Origin: Bifidobacterium breve
GTDB taxonomy: Bacteria > Actinomycetota > Actinomycetes > Nanopelagicales > Nanopelagicaceae
DNA: 64,000 nucleotides
NCBI GenBank assembly: GCA_945883725.1
Contig: CAMCXZ010000005.1
Coordinates: forward strand, 1 to 64,000
Direction: 5' to 3'
The notes beneath the pieces were generated by a model. It was not told the origin of the DNA, ran no database searches, and saw only the letters and a program-made list of their open reading frames with translations. How positions within the stretch are numbered: position 1 is the stretch's first letter; each line of letters opens with the position of its first letter. The position numbers and the translations under genes were made by a program. This document shows, piece after piece, positions 26,348 to 34,970 of the stretch.

Positions 26348-27132
26348 TTAGCCAACTTTGCGATTTCTGCTACTACACGATCTGGGTAATCCCACATAGG
26401 CGCGTGTCCACAACTTTCCCAATTTATCCAGGTGGCATGTTTTGGGGCTAAAGATTTTTCTTGACATGAACTAGCTGGCAAAGTTTTATCGCTATCGCCA
26501 AAGACAATAGTGATTGGCACAGTTGACGAAACCTGCTCGTCGAAGCGCTTTTTTAACATCGCATCCCATGCTGGAAAATAACCGGTTGAATTAGCAAGTG
26601 CCAAAGTGGCATCTAAACAAAGTTGGTATGAATATTTTTGCCATTGCGGGCTTACATCACCGAAGCCAAGTTTGCGACCCCATTCATATTTAAGTCCAAA
26701 CGGTGAAACAACCTTCAAGCTACTCGCCAAGTTTCGCGCAATTGCGGTGCCTGGATAACGGACATTAAATGGCGCTAACCAAAGTCCAGCAGGCGCTAAA
26801 CCTAAAATGCTGGCAACGCGTTCAGGTTGAATTACCGCAAGTTCTAGCGCAGTCCAGCCGCCTAATGAATTGCCCACTAAGTGCGCCTTGCTGATGTTAA
26901 GTGAATCCATAGTTTCTAAAACATATTCGGCTAAAGATTTAGGGCTCATGTCTAAGCCAGCTGATAATTGAGTCTCGCCATGGCCAGGTAGATCAACAGC
27001 TATGACTCGGTAACTCTTTGCCAGTTCAGGAATAACTAATTGCCAAGCGGTAGCTGCTGAACCCATGCCATGAACAAGAATTAGCGGCAGGCCAGAATTA
27101 CCAGCACCATATTCTTGATAGTTAAGAATCAT
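26344..27132 (-). CDS. Alpha/beta hydrolase
   Basis: The 262-residue enzyme has the hydrolase fold: LILVHGMGSAATAW oxyanion strand, AVDLPGHGET, the nucleophile elbow GNSLGGW, an acidic residue in VFGDSDKTLP and the catalytic His in SCGHAPMWDYP. No signal peptide is seen. The substrate is unknown. Its coupling to the crtA-like gene could mean a role in carotenoid or lipid turnover, but this is only context. Confidence 0.88.
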   Translation of the reverse strand: MILNYQEYGAGNSGLPLILVHGMGSAATAWQLVIPELAKSYRVIAVDLPGHGETQLSAGLDMSPKSLAEYVLETMDSLNISKAHLVGNSLGGWTALELAVIQPERVASILGLAPAGLWLAPFNVRYPGTAIARNLASSLKVVSPFGLKYEWGRKLGFGDVSPQWQKYSYQLCLDATLALANSTGYFPAWDAMLKKRFDEQVSSTVPITIVFGDSDKTLPASSCQEKSLAPKHATWINWESCGHAPMWDYPDRVVAEIAKLAK

Positions 27133-27369
27133 TTATTCGCCAACCACCATTGGTTTAGCTGAAGTGATGGCTAAGAGTTCAGCGAAAGAAGTTGGGTAAA
27201 CCGCGTGAGGATGTCCAGCAGCAGCCCAAACAACGTCGTAATCGCTTAGCGCTTGATCAATCAGAATAGTTGCGGGAGAGACCCAGCCAATTGGGGCAAC
27301 GCCCCCTATGGCTTTTGAAACCATTGCTAATGAGGAAATTCTGTATGAGGTTCGAACTTGGTCTCTCAT
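27133..27369 (-). pseudogene. Truncated duplicate of ybaK (C-terminal fragment)
   Basis: The 78-codon frame encodes IGGVAPIGWVSP...AAGHPHAVYPT, the last ~55 residues of the YbaK/ProX domain, with no N-terminal half. About 100 bases (27207-27304) are nearly identical to the intact gene at 27779-28264 (about four differences), while the sequence on both sides is clearly diverged. The leading residues MRDQVRTSYRISS do not match the domain. It is most likely a dead fragment left by duplication or recombination; a small expressed protein cannot be excluded. Confidence 0.8.
27207..27304. repeat. Direct repeat copy A (ybaK core)
   Basis: This block starts GAGGATGTCCAGCAGCAGCC and repeats in the same orientation at 27853-27950 with about four mismatches. 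The 131-residue membrane gene lies between the copies. Confidence 0.88.
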
Positions 27370-27378
27370 CGGAAATGC

Positions 27379-27774
27379 CTACGCGGCTACTTCTGTTCTT
27401 TTTGTGTCGGATTTCAAAATTTGATAAAAAGCAAATGTAATGATTAATGCGGGAATAACGTTCCAACGCTCATTAGCGCTTCGAGATGCTGCATTAGCAA
27501 GAATCCCCAAGGCTCCGAGAATTACAAAAGCTTTAACTATCCATTTTGGCTTAACTGCTAGGCCGTAGGAGGAGCGAGTAAAAATCACTACCTGATAAGC
27601 AATTAGGGCAAAATTTAAAATGTAAACAATTCTGAGGTAAGTGGGAAAGACCTCAAATTGACCACCAGCTGCGCGATCAAGTGCGTAAGAAGCACCCAAC
27701 ATGACACCGCCAACTAAATATAGGTTCCAAGCAAAAGAAGCAAAAACTGCGGTTACAAAAGTTTTGTTCCTCAT
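27379..27774 (-). CDS. Hypothetical four-helix membrane protein
   Basis: I do not recognise this 131-residue protein. It has four hydrophobic segments (about residues 7-30, 45-66, 80-97 and 104-121) and a polar C-terminus. Its ATG is five bases downstream of the ybaK stop, so the two genes are probably co-transcribed. It lies between the intact ybaK and the ybaK fragment, so it may have been part of the duplicated unit or kept between recombining copies. Confidence 0.7.
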   Translation of the reverse strand: MRNKTFVTAVFASFAWNLYLVGGVMLGASYALDRAAGGQFEVFPTYLRIVYILNFALIAYQVVIFTRSSYGLAVKPKWIVKAFVILGALGILANAASRSANERWNVIPALIITFAFYQILKSDTKRTEVAA

Positions 27775-27778
27775 TTAA

Positions 27779-28264
27779 CTAGTCTCCTACAATCATTGAT
27801 TGCGCACCAGTGCATTGAATCAATTCGTCATACGTTGTTGGATACACCGCATGAGGATGTCCAGCAGCAGCCCAAACAACGTCATAATCATTTAACGCTT
27901 GATCAATCAGAATAGTTGCGGGGGAGACCCAGCCAATTGGGGCAACGCCGCCAATGGAAAAGCCGGATTGCTCTTTCACGTATTCAGCATCAACTCGACC
28001 AAGCTTTTCGATTCCTAAATTACTTGCTACTAAATCGGTATCAACACGATGACGGCCACTTGTAATAACTAAAAGCGGTGAGCCATCAGGCAGTTTAAAG
28101 ATTAGCGATGATGCGATTTGGCCAACTTCGATACCCAGAGCTGCTGCGGCTTCAGCGGCAGTTCTTGCGCTATCGGATAAAACTTTAATCTGGCCAGCAC
28201 AGCCATGTTCTAACAGCGCGGCAATTACGCGCTTTACTGCGGCTTTCTCTAGTACGCCATCCAT
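27779..28264 (-). CDS. ybaK: YbaK/prolyl-tRNA deacylase-domain protein
   Basis: The 161-residue protein contains the aminoacyl-tRNA editing fold: IASSLIFKLPDGSPLLVITSGRHRVD, the LGRVDAEYVKEQSGFSIGGVAPIGW core with the conserved glycines, and AAGHPHAVYPTTYDEL. Members of this family hydrolyse mischarged tRNAs such as Cys- or Ala-tRNAPro. The TATTTT hexamer six bases upstream suggests a leaderless start. A truncated second copy lies at 27133-27369. Confidence 0.92.
   Translation of the reverse strand: MDGVLEKAAVKRVIAALLEHGCAGQIKVLSDSARTAAEAAAALGIEVGQIASSLIFKLPDGSPLLVITSGRHRVDTDLVASNLGIEKLGRVDAEYVKEQSGFSIGGVAPIGWVSPATILIDQALNDYDVVWAAAGHPHAVYPTTYDELIQCTGAQSMIVGD
27853..27950. repeat. Direct repeat copy B (inside intact ybaK)
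   Basis: This is the partner of 27207-27304; it encodes the VAPIGWVSP to GHPHA part of the domain. Confidence 0.88.
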
Positions 28265-28270
28265 GGATAC

Positions 28271-28276
28271 AAAATA
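28271..28276 (-). promoter_or_regulatory. Candidate -10 (TATTTT) of leaderless ybaK
   Basis: On the minus strand TATTTT is six bases before the ybaK ATG and no ribosome site fits between. Confidence 0.45.
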
Positions 28277-28282
28277 CCTGCT

Positions 28283-29029
28283 TTAGAAGACCCACGCATT
28301 TAATAGCGTGATAACTGAGATAGTAAAGAGCAAAATAGCAAAGGCACGTTTAAGGATATTTGGCGAAACATGGGCACTTTTGCCTGAGGCTATTTGAGCC
28401 ACAATTACCGCGGAGATTGCCATTGTTATTGGAGTTGCCCAATTAACTTCAGACCAAATTTTATAATGGCCCAAGAAAGAGATAGTTGAATTAAGTACAA
28501 TAATTAAAAGTGCAGTGCCAGCGGCTTTATTTTGAGGCACTTGGAAGAAGAGAACAAGAATTGGGATTGCTAAAAAGCCGCCACCAATTCCAAATAATCC
28601 AGTTATTGAACCAATAACCAGCGAAACCAATACCAGCACCCATGTCGGCATTTTTCGTTCTGGTCCTGAAGTAAAGGGTTTTATCAACATGGATATTCCA
28701 GCGACTAAAAGAACTAGCGAGAAGCCGGTCAAAATGAAACGCTCGCTAAGCCGATACGCAATGAGTGATATTGAGATATTGGTAGTTAGGCCGAGTAGAC
28801 AAATAATTAGTGCTTCTTTAACCAACACATCTTTACTTTTGAATTTTGGAACTAGCCCTGATGCCGCGGCAAGTAATACAACAGCGAGAGCGGCAGTTGT
28901 GGCTTGGCTGGCCGAGAAATCAAAACCGTAAATCAGAATTGGAACTGAAAGCATCGCACCGCCAGCACCAATGAAACCCAAGACCGAACCAATTAAAGCG
29001 CCGGCGATTAGCCCCTCGATGATTAACAC
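28283..29029 (-). CDS. Sulfite exporter TauE/SafE (TSUP) family transporter
   Basis: The 248-residue membrane protein has about eight helices in two repeats. Each repeat carries the family glycine motif: GSVLGFIGAGGAMLSVPILI near the N-terminus and GSITGLFGIGGGFLAIPILV in the middle. These carriers move sulfite, sulfonates or other small anions; the substrate is not evident. The start is a GTG with a weak ribosome site. A 20-bp stem hairpin lies just upstream, between this gene and doxX. Confidence 0.9.
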   Translation of the reverse strand: MLIIEGLIAGALIGSVLGFIGAGGAMLSVPILIYGFDFSASQATTAALAVVLLAAASGLVPKFKSKDVLVKEALIICLLGLTTNISISLIAYRLSERFILTGFSLVLLVAGISMLIKPFTSGPERKMPTWVLVLVSLVIGSITGLFGIGGGFLAIPILVLFFQVPQNKAAGTALLIIVLNSTISFLGHYKIWSEVNWATPITMAISAVIVAQIASGKSAHVSPNILKRAFAILLFTISVITLLNAWVF

Positions 29030-29042
29030 TGGTAGATAATGA

Positions 29043-29087
29043 CAGAACGCCCCCGGAAATATGCGAGATATCTCCGAGGGCGTTCTG
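29043..29087 (-). terminator. Strong hairpin after doxX (terminator-like, no T run)
   Basis: The arms CAGAACGCCC... and ...GGGCGTTCTG form a stem of about 20 bp with two mismatches and a five-base loop. It starts 17 bases past the doxX stop. No T run follows on either strand, so factor-independent termination is plausible but not certain. Confidence 0.5.
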
Positions 29088-29104
29088 GTTACTGCTGTGA
29101 TTAT

Positions 29105-29518
29105 TTATAGGCTAAAGAATGCAGAGGTAATGCTTGGACCAAAATCAGTACCTGTTGCTACAAGTGCGAAGATGACTAGGGCAGCGCCAGTAAGAGATAG
29201 ATCTTTGAAGAAGCCAATGCTTTCGTTCTGCTTGGCCGTCGCATCAGTTTCTTTCCAGAACGCATGCATTAGGACAGCTGCTGGAATTAGGAAGGCAGCG
29301 ATTAGCAGTGCGCCTAGGTCGGCATAAATACCAAGGGCGATGTAAAGACCACCAATGAGGATCATGAGACCGGAAACGATCACGCTTAGCTTGGCTGCTG
29401 GAACCTTCTTGTATTTGGCATAGCCAGTCATTGCCTCAAGCTTGGTGAGGTGTGCGATACCTGAATTGATGAAGATCAGCGCGAAAAGTACGCGGCCGAT
29501 TACTAGTACTACGTCCAT
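29105..29518 (-). CDS. DoxX family membrane protein
   Basis: The 137-residue protein has four hydrophobic helices and the DoxX pattern: LVIGRVLFALIFINSGIAHLTKLEAMTGYAKYKKVPAAKL, then IGGLYIALGIYADLGALLIAAFL and AFWKETD. The ATG at 29518 is chosen because AGGAG lies just upstream; the extra 18 residues in the ORF track are not family-like. DoxX proteins are linked to redox and thiol stress in some bacteria, but no precise role can be given here. Confidence 0.87.
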   Translation of the reverse strand: MDVVLVIGRVLFALIFINSGIAHLTKLEAMTGYAKYKKVPAAKLSVIVSGLMILIGGLYIALGIYADLGALLIAAFLIPAAVLMHAFWKETDATAKQNESIGFFKDLSLTGAALVIFALVATGTDFGPSITSAFFSL

Positions 29519-29654
29519 GGGACTCCTTTTATTTGGCTTGAATGTGTTACTTACTTGGCTAGAGTAGAGCAAAAGTAGTTGAAAGTTAAACTATTTTGGG
29601 GCATGTTGCGCCTCGATAAGGGCCACTTGCGCCTGTCGGTAGTGGGCGGTACTT

Positions 29655-29672
29655 TTCGAACATCTGTTCGAA
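29655..29672. promoter_or_regulatory. LexA/SOS box
   Basis: TTCGAACATCTGTTCGAA is an 18-base palindrome apart from its centre. It matches the actinobacterial and Bacillus SOS operator (CGAACNNNNGTTCG) fully. It lies 31 bases before the first gene of the dnaE2-dinB cassette, so LexA very likely controls that operon. Confidence 0.9.
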
Positions 29673-29703
29673 TATCCACAGGAAAACCAGGAGCACCAGC
29701 AAA

Positions 29704-29994
29704 ATGTCAGCCAATACCGCACCTATCGTCGTTGCCGGCCCAGAAGTCATGACCGATGGCGCAGCAACCCCAATTGAATTTACCTATCGTGGTCGACGCT
29801 TTCGAATTCACGCAGTGCTTACTAGATGGTGCGAAGCGGGCGGCTGGTGGAACCGAATTAGCGATGGCATCTATCGCCCCGATGATCAAGCTCGCGCACT
29901 TTGGCGCGTTGAAGCAGCACCGCTTGGCGCGTTAACTACCTTCGAACTCGAACGCGATGAGATCTCGGGTCAATGGATTATTCGTAGCGTTTAG
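29704..29994 (+). CDS. Small DUF6504-type protein of the dnaE2 cassette
   Basis: The 96-residue protein contains PIEFTYRGRRFRIHAVLTRWCEAGGWWNRI and RALWRVEA, with FELERDEISGQWIIRSV at the end. I recognise it as the small family (DUF6504) often found before error-prone polymerase genes in actinobacteria; its function is not known. It is the first gene behind the SOS box and lies 14 bases before dnaE2, so it is very likely part of the damage response. GGAG in the leader fits a normal ribosome site. Confidence 0.78.
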   Translation: MSANTAPIVVAGPEVMTDGAATPIEFTYRGRRFRIHAVLTRWCEAGGWWNRISDGIYRPDDQARALWRVEAAPLGALTTFELERDEISGQWIIRSV

Positions 29995-30008
29995 CTGCGC
30001 TTAACTTT

Positions 30009-33000
30009 ATGAGCTTTATTCACCTACATGTTGCTAGCGCGTACTCACTTAAGTACGGCACAACGCAACCTGCCGATTTAGTTGCTCGCGCCCGCGAATT
30101 TAATATGCCGGCGCTAGCAGTGACTGATCGCGATGGTTTGGCCGGTGCAATTCGTTTTGCGCAAAGTTGTGTAGCCGAAGGAATCGCACCAATCATTGGC
30201 GTTGATCTAGCAATTAAATTACCTGGCGTTACGGATAAGAAATTACCGCGGTTAACACTATTGGCAAATGGCGATGGTGGTTGGCGATCGCTCTGTCGTT
30301 TCATGACGAGTTTGAATTTAAACGCAACTGATCGCAACCCAGTAATTACCTTAGATCTGCTCGAACGATTTAGTGAATACAGTTTAGGTTTACAAGTTTT
30401 ACATGGTCCCGAATCACCAGTTAGTTATGCCATTGCCGATAAGCGACCTGATTTAGCAATTGAAGTTTTTAATAAAACCCGCGATCTATTTGGCGACCAT
30501 GCCATTGAAATTGTTTCGCATTTAGTTGCTGGCAGTGGCCCACGATCAACGCCACATGCTGCGCGTTCGTTAATCTTTGCGCGTGATCACGATCTAGATG
30601 CTGTGCTTAGCAACGCAGTGCGCATGCGCGATCGTGAAGATGGCCCAATTGCTGACATTCTCGATGCGGCTAGACAGTTAGTGCCGCTGCATCCACGCCA
30701 TGTTGAACGGCGCAATGCCGAAGCATTTCTAAAATCAACTGATGCGATGGCAGCACTTGCTTCTGAAATCGCGCTAGCTGCCGGCGAGCGAACTCCGCGC
30801 TATTTACTAAAGACCACTCGCAAGTGGGCTGAACGCGCGCTGTTATCGCCAACTCGCGATATTGGCTTAGGTGGAATTCATTTACCTGAAGCGCACGTGG
30901 TTGGCGCCACTAACCAGCAAGAGATGCGCACTTTATTGCGTAGCCGTTGCGAATCAGGGCTTAACTGGCGATATCGCGACAGCGCCACAATTGCTAAAGC
31001 TAAGCAACGACTAGATGACGAGCTTGCAACTGTGGCAACGCTTGGTTACGAGTCATATTTTTTAACTGTTGCCGACATAACTGATATGGCGCGCGAACGT
31101 TCGATTCGCGTGGCAGCTCGTGGTTCAGGTGCTGGCTCATTGATTTGTCATCTACTTGGTATCTCAGGGGTTGAACCAATGACCCATGGTTTATTGATGG
31201 AACGTTTTTGCTCACCGCTTCGTCGCGCGTTGCCAGATATTGATATCGATGTTGAATCCGATCGACGACTTGAAATTTATGATTTAGTTTTCAAACGTTA
31301 TGGCGATAGCGATTGGAGTAAGCCTGGCAATACTTCGCGGTGCGCAACTGTGGCAATGGTTGATACCTATCGAGCTCGCCATGCGATTCGTGATACTGGC
31401 GCTGCTATGGGAATGTCGCTGGGCGAGATTGATCTAATTGCCAAGTCCTTGCCACATGTGCGGGCACGCCATATTTCACAGGCTTTAGCTAACCTGCCCG
31501 AATTAAAGAATTTAAATTTATCAGCGCCTCTTACCGCTATGACAATCTCGTTAGCTGAACGCCTCGATGGCTTACCGCGCCACTTAGCGATGCATCCGTG
31601 CGCCGTGGTCTTATCCGATGGCGGTTTATTAGATCGAGCGCCGTTAACATTAAATGCCGGTGGCTATCCGATGGTCGAATTTGATAAAGATGATGTCGAA
31701 GCAGTGGGCTTACTGAAGTTAGATATCTTGGGCGTGCGTATGCAATCGAGTATTTCATTTGCGTTATCGGAAATTGAACGCACTGAAGCTAAAAGTATTG
31801 ATATCGATGCAGTCGCACTAGATGATGCGAAAACTTTTGAACTAATTAAATCAACTAAGACTCTTGGCTTATTTCAAATTGAGAGCCCGGGGCAGCGCGA
31901 GCTAGTTGGCAAACTCGAACCAAATACTTTCAACGATTTAATTATCGAAATTTCACTCTTTCGCCCGGGGCCAGTAAAGAGCGACATGATCACACCATTT
32001 CTAAAAGCGCGGCATGGTTGGTCGCCAGCAAAATTAATTCATCCTCGGCTGCACGATATTTTGGCTGAAACCGAAGGCGTGGTGGTCTTTCACGAACAGG
32101 TAATCCGCATCATTGCCGAAATGACTGGGGTCTCATTGGCCCAAGCTGATGAGAAACGGCGCGCACTCGGCGATCGCGATGGACAGCAAGAAGTCTGCGA
32201 CTGGTTCTTTCCGGCTGCTACCGAAGCTGGTTTTGAGCTGCCGGTAATTAGTGAAGTGTGGGAAGTTCTGCGCGCTTTTGCCTCCTTTGGTTTCTGTAAA
32301 GCACATGCGGCAGCTTTTGCGCTGCCCACTTATCAATCAGCATGGTTGAAAACTCATTACCCAGCAGCATTTCTAGCTGGCGTTTTAACCCATGACCCAG
32401 GCATGTATCCGAAACGGTTAATTCTCGATGAGGTGCGCCAATTAGGTTTAACGATTGCCCCGCTTGATATTAATTACTCTGATCGGGTTTATCGGGTTGA
32501 AGATAATGGCAGTGCAATTCGTATTTCACTATCAACAGTTGGCGGCATTAGTGACCGCGAAATCGAAAGCATTATTGCAGCCCGACCATATGTTGATCTA
32601 GCAGATTTCTTCCGTCGCTCAGGGGCGGCAATGCCAACTATCGAATCGCTAATTCTTACTGGGGCTTTTGATGCGATACATAACTTAGATAGCACTGAAC
32701 TTAATCGCCGTGATTTGTTGCTGCACTTAAGTGATCTGCGACAAGGACCAGTACAAGCAATCTCTGGGTCGCAATTAACTTTTGGTTTTGCACCCCCTGC
32801 GCTAATTCCAAGTGGGTTACCCGAACTACGCGAGAGTGAGAAAGTGCAACACGAAGTAGAGCGACTTGGCATGGATGTCACGCACCACATGATCGAGTTC
32901 TATGGCGAATTCCTAAACGCAATTGGCGCAGTTCGTTCATCTGAACTTTTAAAGCAGCGTTCGCGAACTTCGATTCTGGTTGCTGGTGTAAAAGTCATGT

Positions 33001-33272
33001 TGCAAACACCACCAGTTCGATCAGGCAAACGAGTAATTTTCTTAACGTTAGATGATGGCTACGGTTGTAGCGATGCGACCTTCTTCCCAGATGCCCAAAC
33101 TGATTACGCTGGCACGCTTTATAACTCGCAATTGTTATTAGTGCGGGGCGAAGTTCGCCGCACTGGCGCTAGGGGAGTATCGCTACGCGCTGATGCAGCT
33201 TGGTCTTTACCTGATCTTTACGCCCAATGGTTAGCAAATAAAGCAGATACATCTAATAAGGTGGCGATATGA
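30009..33272 (+). CDS. dnaE2: Error-prone DNA polymerase III alpha subunit DnaE2
   Basis: The 1087-residue C-family polymerase takes part in damage-induced mutagenesis. It has an N-terminal PHP domain, the palm with ARGSGAGSLICHLLG and the catalytic PDIDIDVESDRRLEIYD, LGLFQIESPGQRELV, then the FGFCKAHAAAFALPTYQSAWLKTHYPAAF fingers and an OB-fold near the end. It is shorter than DnaE1 (1166) as usual. In the PHP domain the usual H-x-H reads HVA (HLHVASAYS), so one metal-binding His is missing. It overlaps dinB by four bases and stands behind an SOS box. Confidence 0.94.
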   Translation: MSFIHLHVASAYSLKYGTTQPADLVARAREFNMPALAVTDRDGLAGAIRFAQSCVAEGIAPIIGVDLAIKLPGVTDKKLPRLTLLANGDGGWRSLCRFMTSLNLNATDRNPVITLDLLERFSEYSLGLQVLHGPESPVSYAIADKRPDLAIEVFNKTRDLFGDHAIEIVSHLVAGSGPRSTPHAARSLIFARDHDLDAVLSNAVRMRDREDGPIADILDAARQLVPLHPRHVERRNAEAFLKSTDAMAALASEIALAAGERTPRYLLKTTRKWAERALLSPTRDIGLGGIHLPEAHVVGATNQQEMRTLLRSRCESGLNWRYRDSATIAKAKQRLDDELATVATLGYESYFLTVADITDMARERSIRVAARGSGAGSLICHLLGISGVEPMTHGLLMERFCSPLRRALPDIDIDVESDRRLEIYDLVFKRYGDSDWSKPGNTSRCATVAMVDTYRARHAIRDTGAAMGMSLGEIDLIAKSLPHVRARHISQALANLPELKNLNLSAPLTAMTISLAERLDGLPRHLAMHPCAVVLSDGGLLDRAPLTLNAGGYPMVEFDKDDVEAVGLLKLDILGVRMQSSISFALSEIERTEAKSIDIDAVALDDAKTFELIKSTKTLGLFQIESPGQRELVGKLEPNTFNDLIIEISLFRPGPVKSDMITPFLKARHGWSPAKLIHPRLHDILAETEGVVVFHEQVIRIIAEMTGVSLAQADEKRRALGDRDGQQEVCDWFFPAATEAGFELPVISEVWEVLRAFASFGFCKAHAAAFALPTYQSAWLKTHYPAAFLAGVLTHDPGMYPKRLILDEVRQLGLTIAPLDINYSDRVYRVEDNGSAIRISLSTVGGISDREIESIIAARPYVDLADFFRRSGAAMPTIESLILTGAFDAIHNLDSTELNRRDLLLHLSDLRQGPVQAISGSQLTFGFAPPALIPSGLPELRESEKVQHEVERLGMDVTHHMIEFYGEFLNAIGAVRSSELLKQRSRTSILVAGVKVMLQTPPVRSGKRVIFLTLDDGYGCSDATFFPDAQTDYAGTLYNSQLLLVRGEVRRTGARGVSLRADAAWSLPDLYAQWLANKADTSNKVAI

Positions 33273-34489
33273 GCACGGAACCAACTGAGGGAACCGCAAC
33301 GATTCTCCATGTTGATATGGATGCTTTCTATGCATCTGTTGCAGAGCGCGATGACCCTTCATTGCGCGGTAAAGCAGTAGTAGTTGGGGCAGGCGCGCGT
33401 GGTGTGGTGCTGTCAGCAAATTACGCTGCACGAAAATATGGAATCAGGGCTGCAATGCCAGTTGGTCGGGCAAAGCGAATGGCGCCGCATGCAATTTTCG
33501 TAACTCCAGATCATCAGCGGTATTCCGAAGTCTCGGCAAAAGTAATGGAAATATTTGATTCATTTACGCCGCTAGTCGAACCAATTTCACTTGATGAAGC
33601 TTTTCTTGATGTAACAGGTGCTCGTAAATTACTTGGCACTGGCCGCGAAATTGCCGTTGAAATCAGACGACAAGTTGAAGCTAGTGAAGGTATAACTTGT
33701 TCGGTCGGCATTGCGCCTTCAAAGTTCATTGCCAAGTTAGCATCTGGTCATTGCAAGCCAAATGGCATTCTCGAAATTCCAGCTGATCGAATTCTAAACT
33801 TTCTACATCCCTTGCCAGTTAATGCAATTTGGGGAGTTGGGCCAAAGACTGCTGAAACTCTAGAACGGTTAGGTTTGCGCACGGTTGCCGATATTGCCAA
33901 TTTGCCTCGCGCGACTTTAATTAGAGCACTTGGTCAAGCAAGTGGTGCTTCACTATATGAGCTAGCTTGGGGCCGCGACTACCGCGATGTAACACCGAAT
34001 GAACCAGATAAAAGTATTTCAGCAGCTGAAACTTTTGCCCAAGATCTAGATGACCCCGAAGAAATTTTGCGCGAGTTCTTACGACTTACTGAAAAAGCTG
34101 CTGCTCGACTACGTGAAAATGGTTACTACGCAAAAACAATTTCAATCAAAGTTCGCTTTGCTGATTTCTCAACTATCTCGCGTTCAAAAACGTTGCCACT
34201 TCCGATTGACAGCACTCACGATATTTATGAAAATGCTAAATCACTTTACTTAGCTTTAAACCTTGATCGGGCTCGCTTGCGCCTAGTTGGTATCTCGCTC
34301 GATAATTTAAGCGAGGCTGCCCCAGAGCAATTGCTGCTCGGAGCCCGCGAACGAGGCTGGCGAGAGGCAGATTCGGCTATCGATCGGGCCAAATTACGCT
34401 TCGGCGGCGGTAGCGTGCGGCCAGGGCGGCTAATTAAGAAATCCTCAGCAGATCCCAAGGAGCCAGAGGGCGAAAAAAGTAGCGAGTAA
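33269..34489 (+). CDS. dinB: DNA polymerase IV (Y family)
   Basis: The 406-residue Y-family polymerase bypasses damaged bases. Catalytic acids are intact: HVDMDAFYASV near the start and SLDEAFLDV in the palm. The helix-hairpin-helix reads IWGVGPKTAETLERLGL, followed by the little-finger domain and a beta-clamp-type QLLLG near the C-terminus. In most dnaE2 operons the partner is the inactive ImuB; here the partner keeps its active site, so it is called dinB. A pair of ATGA-overlapping genes suggests equal expression with dnaE2. Confidence 0.93.
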   Translation: MSTEPTEGTATILHVDMDAFYASVAERDDPSLRGKAVVVGAGARGVVLSANYAARKYGIRAAMPVGRAKRMAPHAIFVTPDHQRYSEVSAKVMEIFDSFTPLVEPISLDEAFLDVTGARKLLGTGREIAVEIRRQVEASEGITCSVGIAPSKFIAKLASGHCKPNGILEIPADRILNFLHPLPVNAIWGVGPKTAETLERLGLRTVADIANLPRATLIRALGQASGASLYELAWGRDYRDVTPNEPDKSISAAETFAQDLDDPEEILREFLRLTEKAAARLRENGYYAKTISIKVRFADFSTISRSKTLPLPIDSTHDIYENAKSLYLALNLDRARLRLVGISLDNLSEAAPEQLLLGARERGWREADSAIDRAKLRFGGGSVRPGRLIKKSSADPKEPEGEKSSE

Positions 34490-34502
34490 CGCGCACATGT
34501 TC

Positions 34503-34508
34503 TATTGT
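34503..34508 (+). promoter_or_regulatory. Candidate -10 (TATTGT) of leaderless DUF3040 gene
   Basis: TATTGT is six bases before the ATG at 34515, which argues for this start rather than the earlier one in the ORF track. Confidence 0.45.
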
Positions 34509-34514
34509 GGCCTT

Positions 34515-34886
34515 ATGCCACTTTCCGAGCGTGAAGAGAAGCTACTGGCCCAGATGGAAAAGGCCATGTTGGCCGATGACCCACGTCTAGTTTCAGCTTT
34601 AACTGGCGCACCTACAAAATCTAGTCGTCGCAATTTAGGTCTGGCAGTGGTCTTATTTTTCGCAGGTTTTGGCGCAGTATTCGGTGGCGTATTTAGCAAG
34701 ATCTATCCAATTAGTTGGGTTGGATTTTTGATTTGTTTAACTGGTTTATCGATTCTGGCTGCCGGGCTTAAGGGCAAAGTTGAAGCAATTGCCAATGGCC
34801 AGCGCCCAACAAAACCAGCTAAAAAGGGCTTTAAAGAGCGTATGGACAATCGCTGGGATGATCGCGGTCGCGACTCGATGGAGTAA
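34515..34886 (+). CDS. DUF3040 family membrane protein
   Basis: The 123-residue protein starts MPLSEREEKLLAQMEKAMLADDPRLVSAL, the typical DUF3040 opening, and then has two membrane helices (about residues 44-62 and 68-86) and a basic tail. The family is common in actinobacteria just before mraZ, as here; its function is unknown. The start at 34515 fits the family and the upstream -10 hexamer. An intrinsic terminator follows the stop. Confidence 0.88.
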   Translation: MPLSEREEKLLAQMEKAMLADDPRLVSALTGAPTKSSRRNLGLAVVLFFAGFGAVFGGVFSKIYPISWVGFLICLTGLSILAAGLKGKVEAIANGQRPTKPAKKGFKERMDNRWDDRGRDSME

Positions 34887-34911
34887 TTTTTAGCTAGATC
34901 TAGATTCACCT

Positions 34912-34938
34912 AAGGCCCCCGCTCGGGGGCCTTTTTTT
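34912..34938 (+). terminator. Intrinsic terminator after DUF3040 gene
   Basis: AAGGCCCCC-GCTC-GGGGGCCTT followed by a run of T residues is a classic rho-independent terminator. It separates the DUF3040 gene from the mraZ promoter. Confidence 0.93.
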
Positions 34939-34970
34939 ATGCCTGAAACAAGTGGAGGGATCTGCCCATA

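Noticed and set aside
32489-32890. 133-residue minus-strand ORF inside dnaE2
   Set aside because: It is antisense to a well-recognised part of the polymerase and has a shadow-like Ser/Arg-rich composition.
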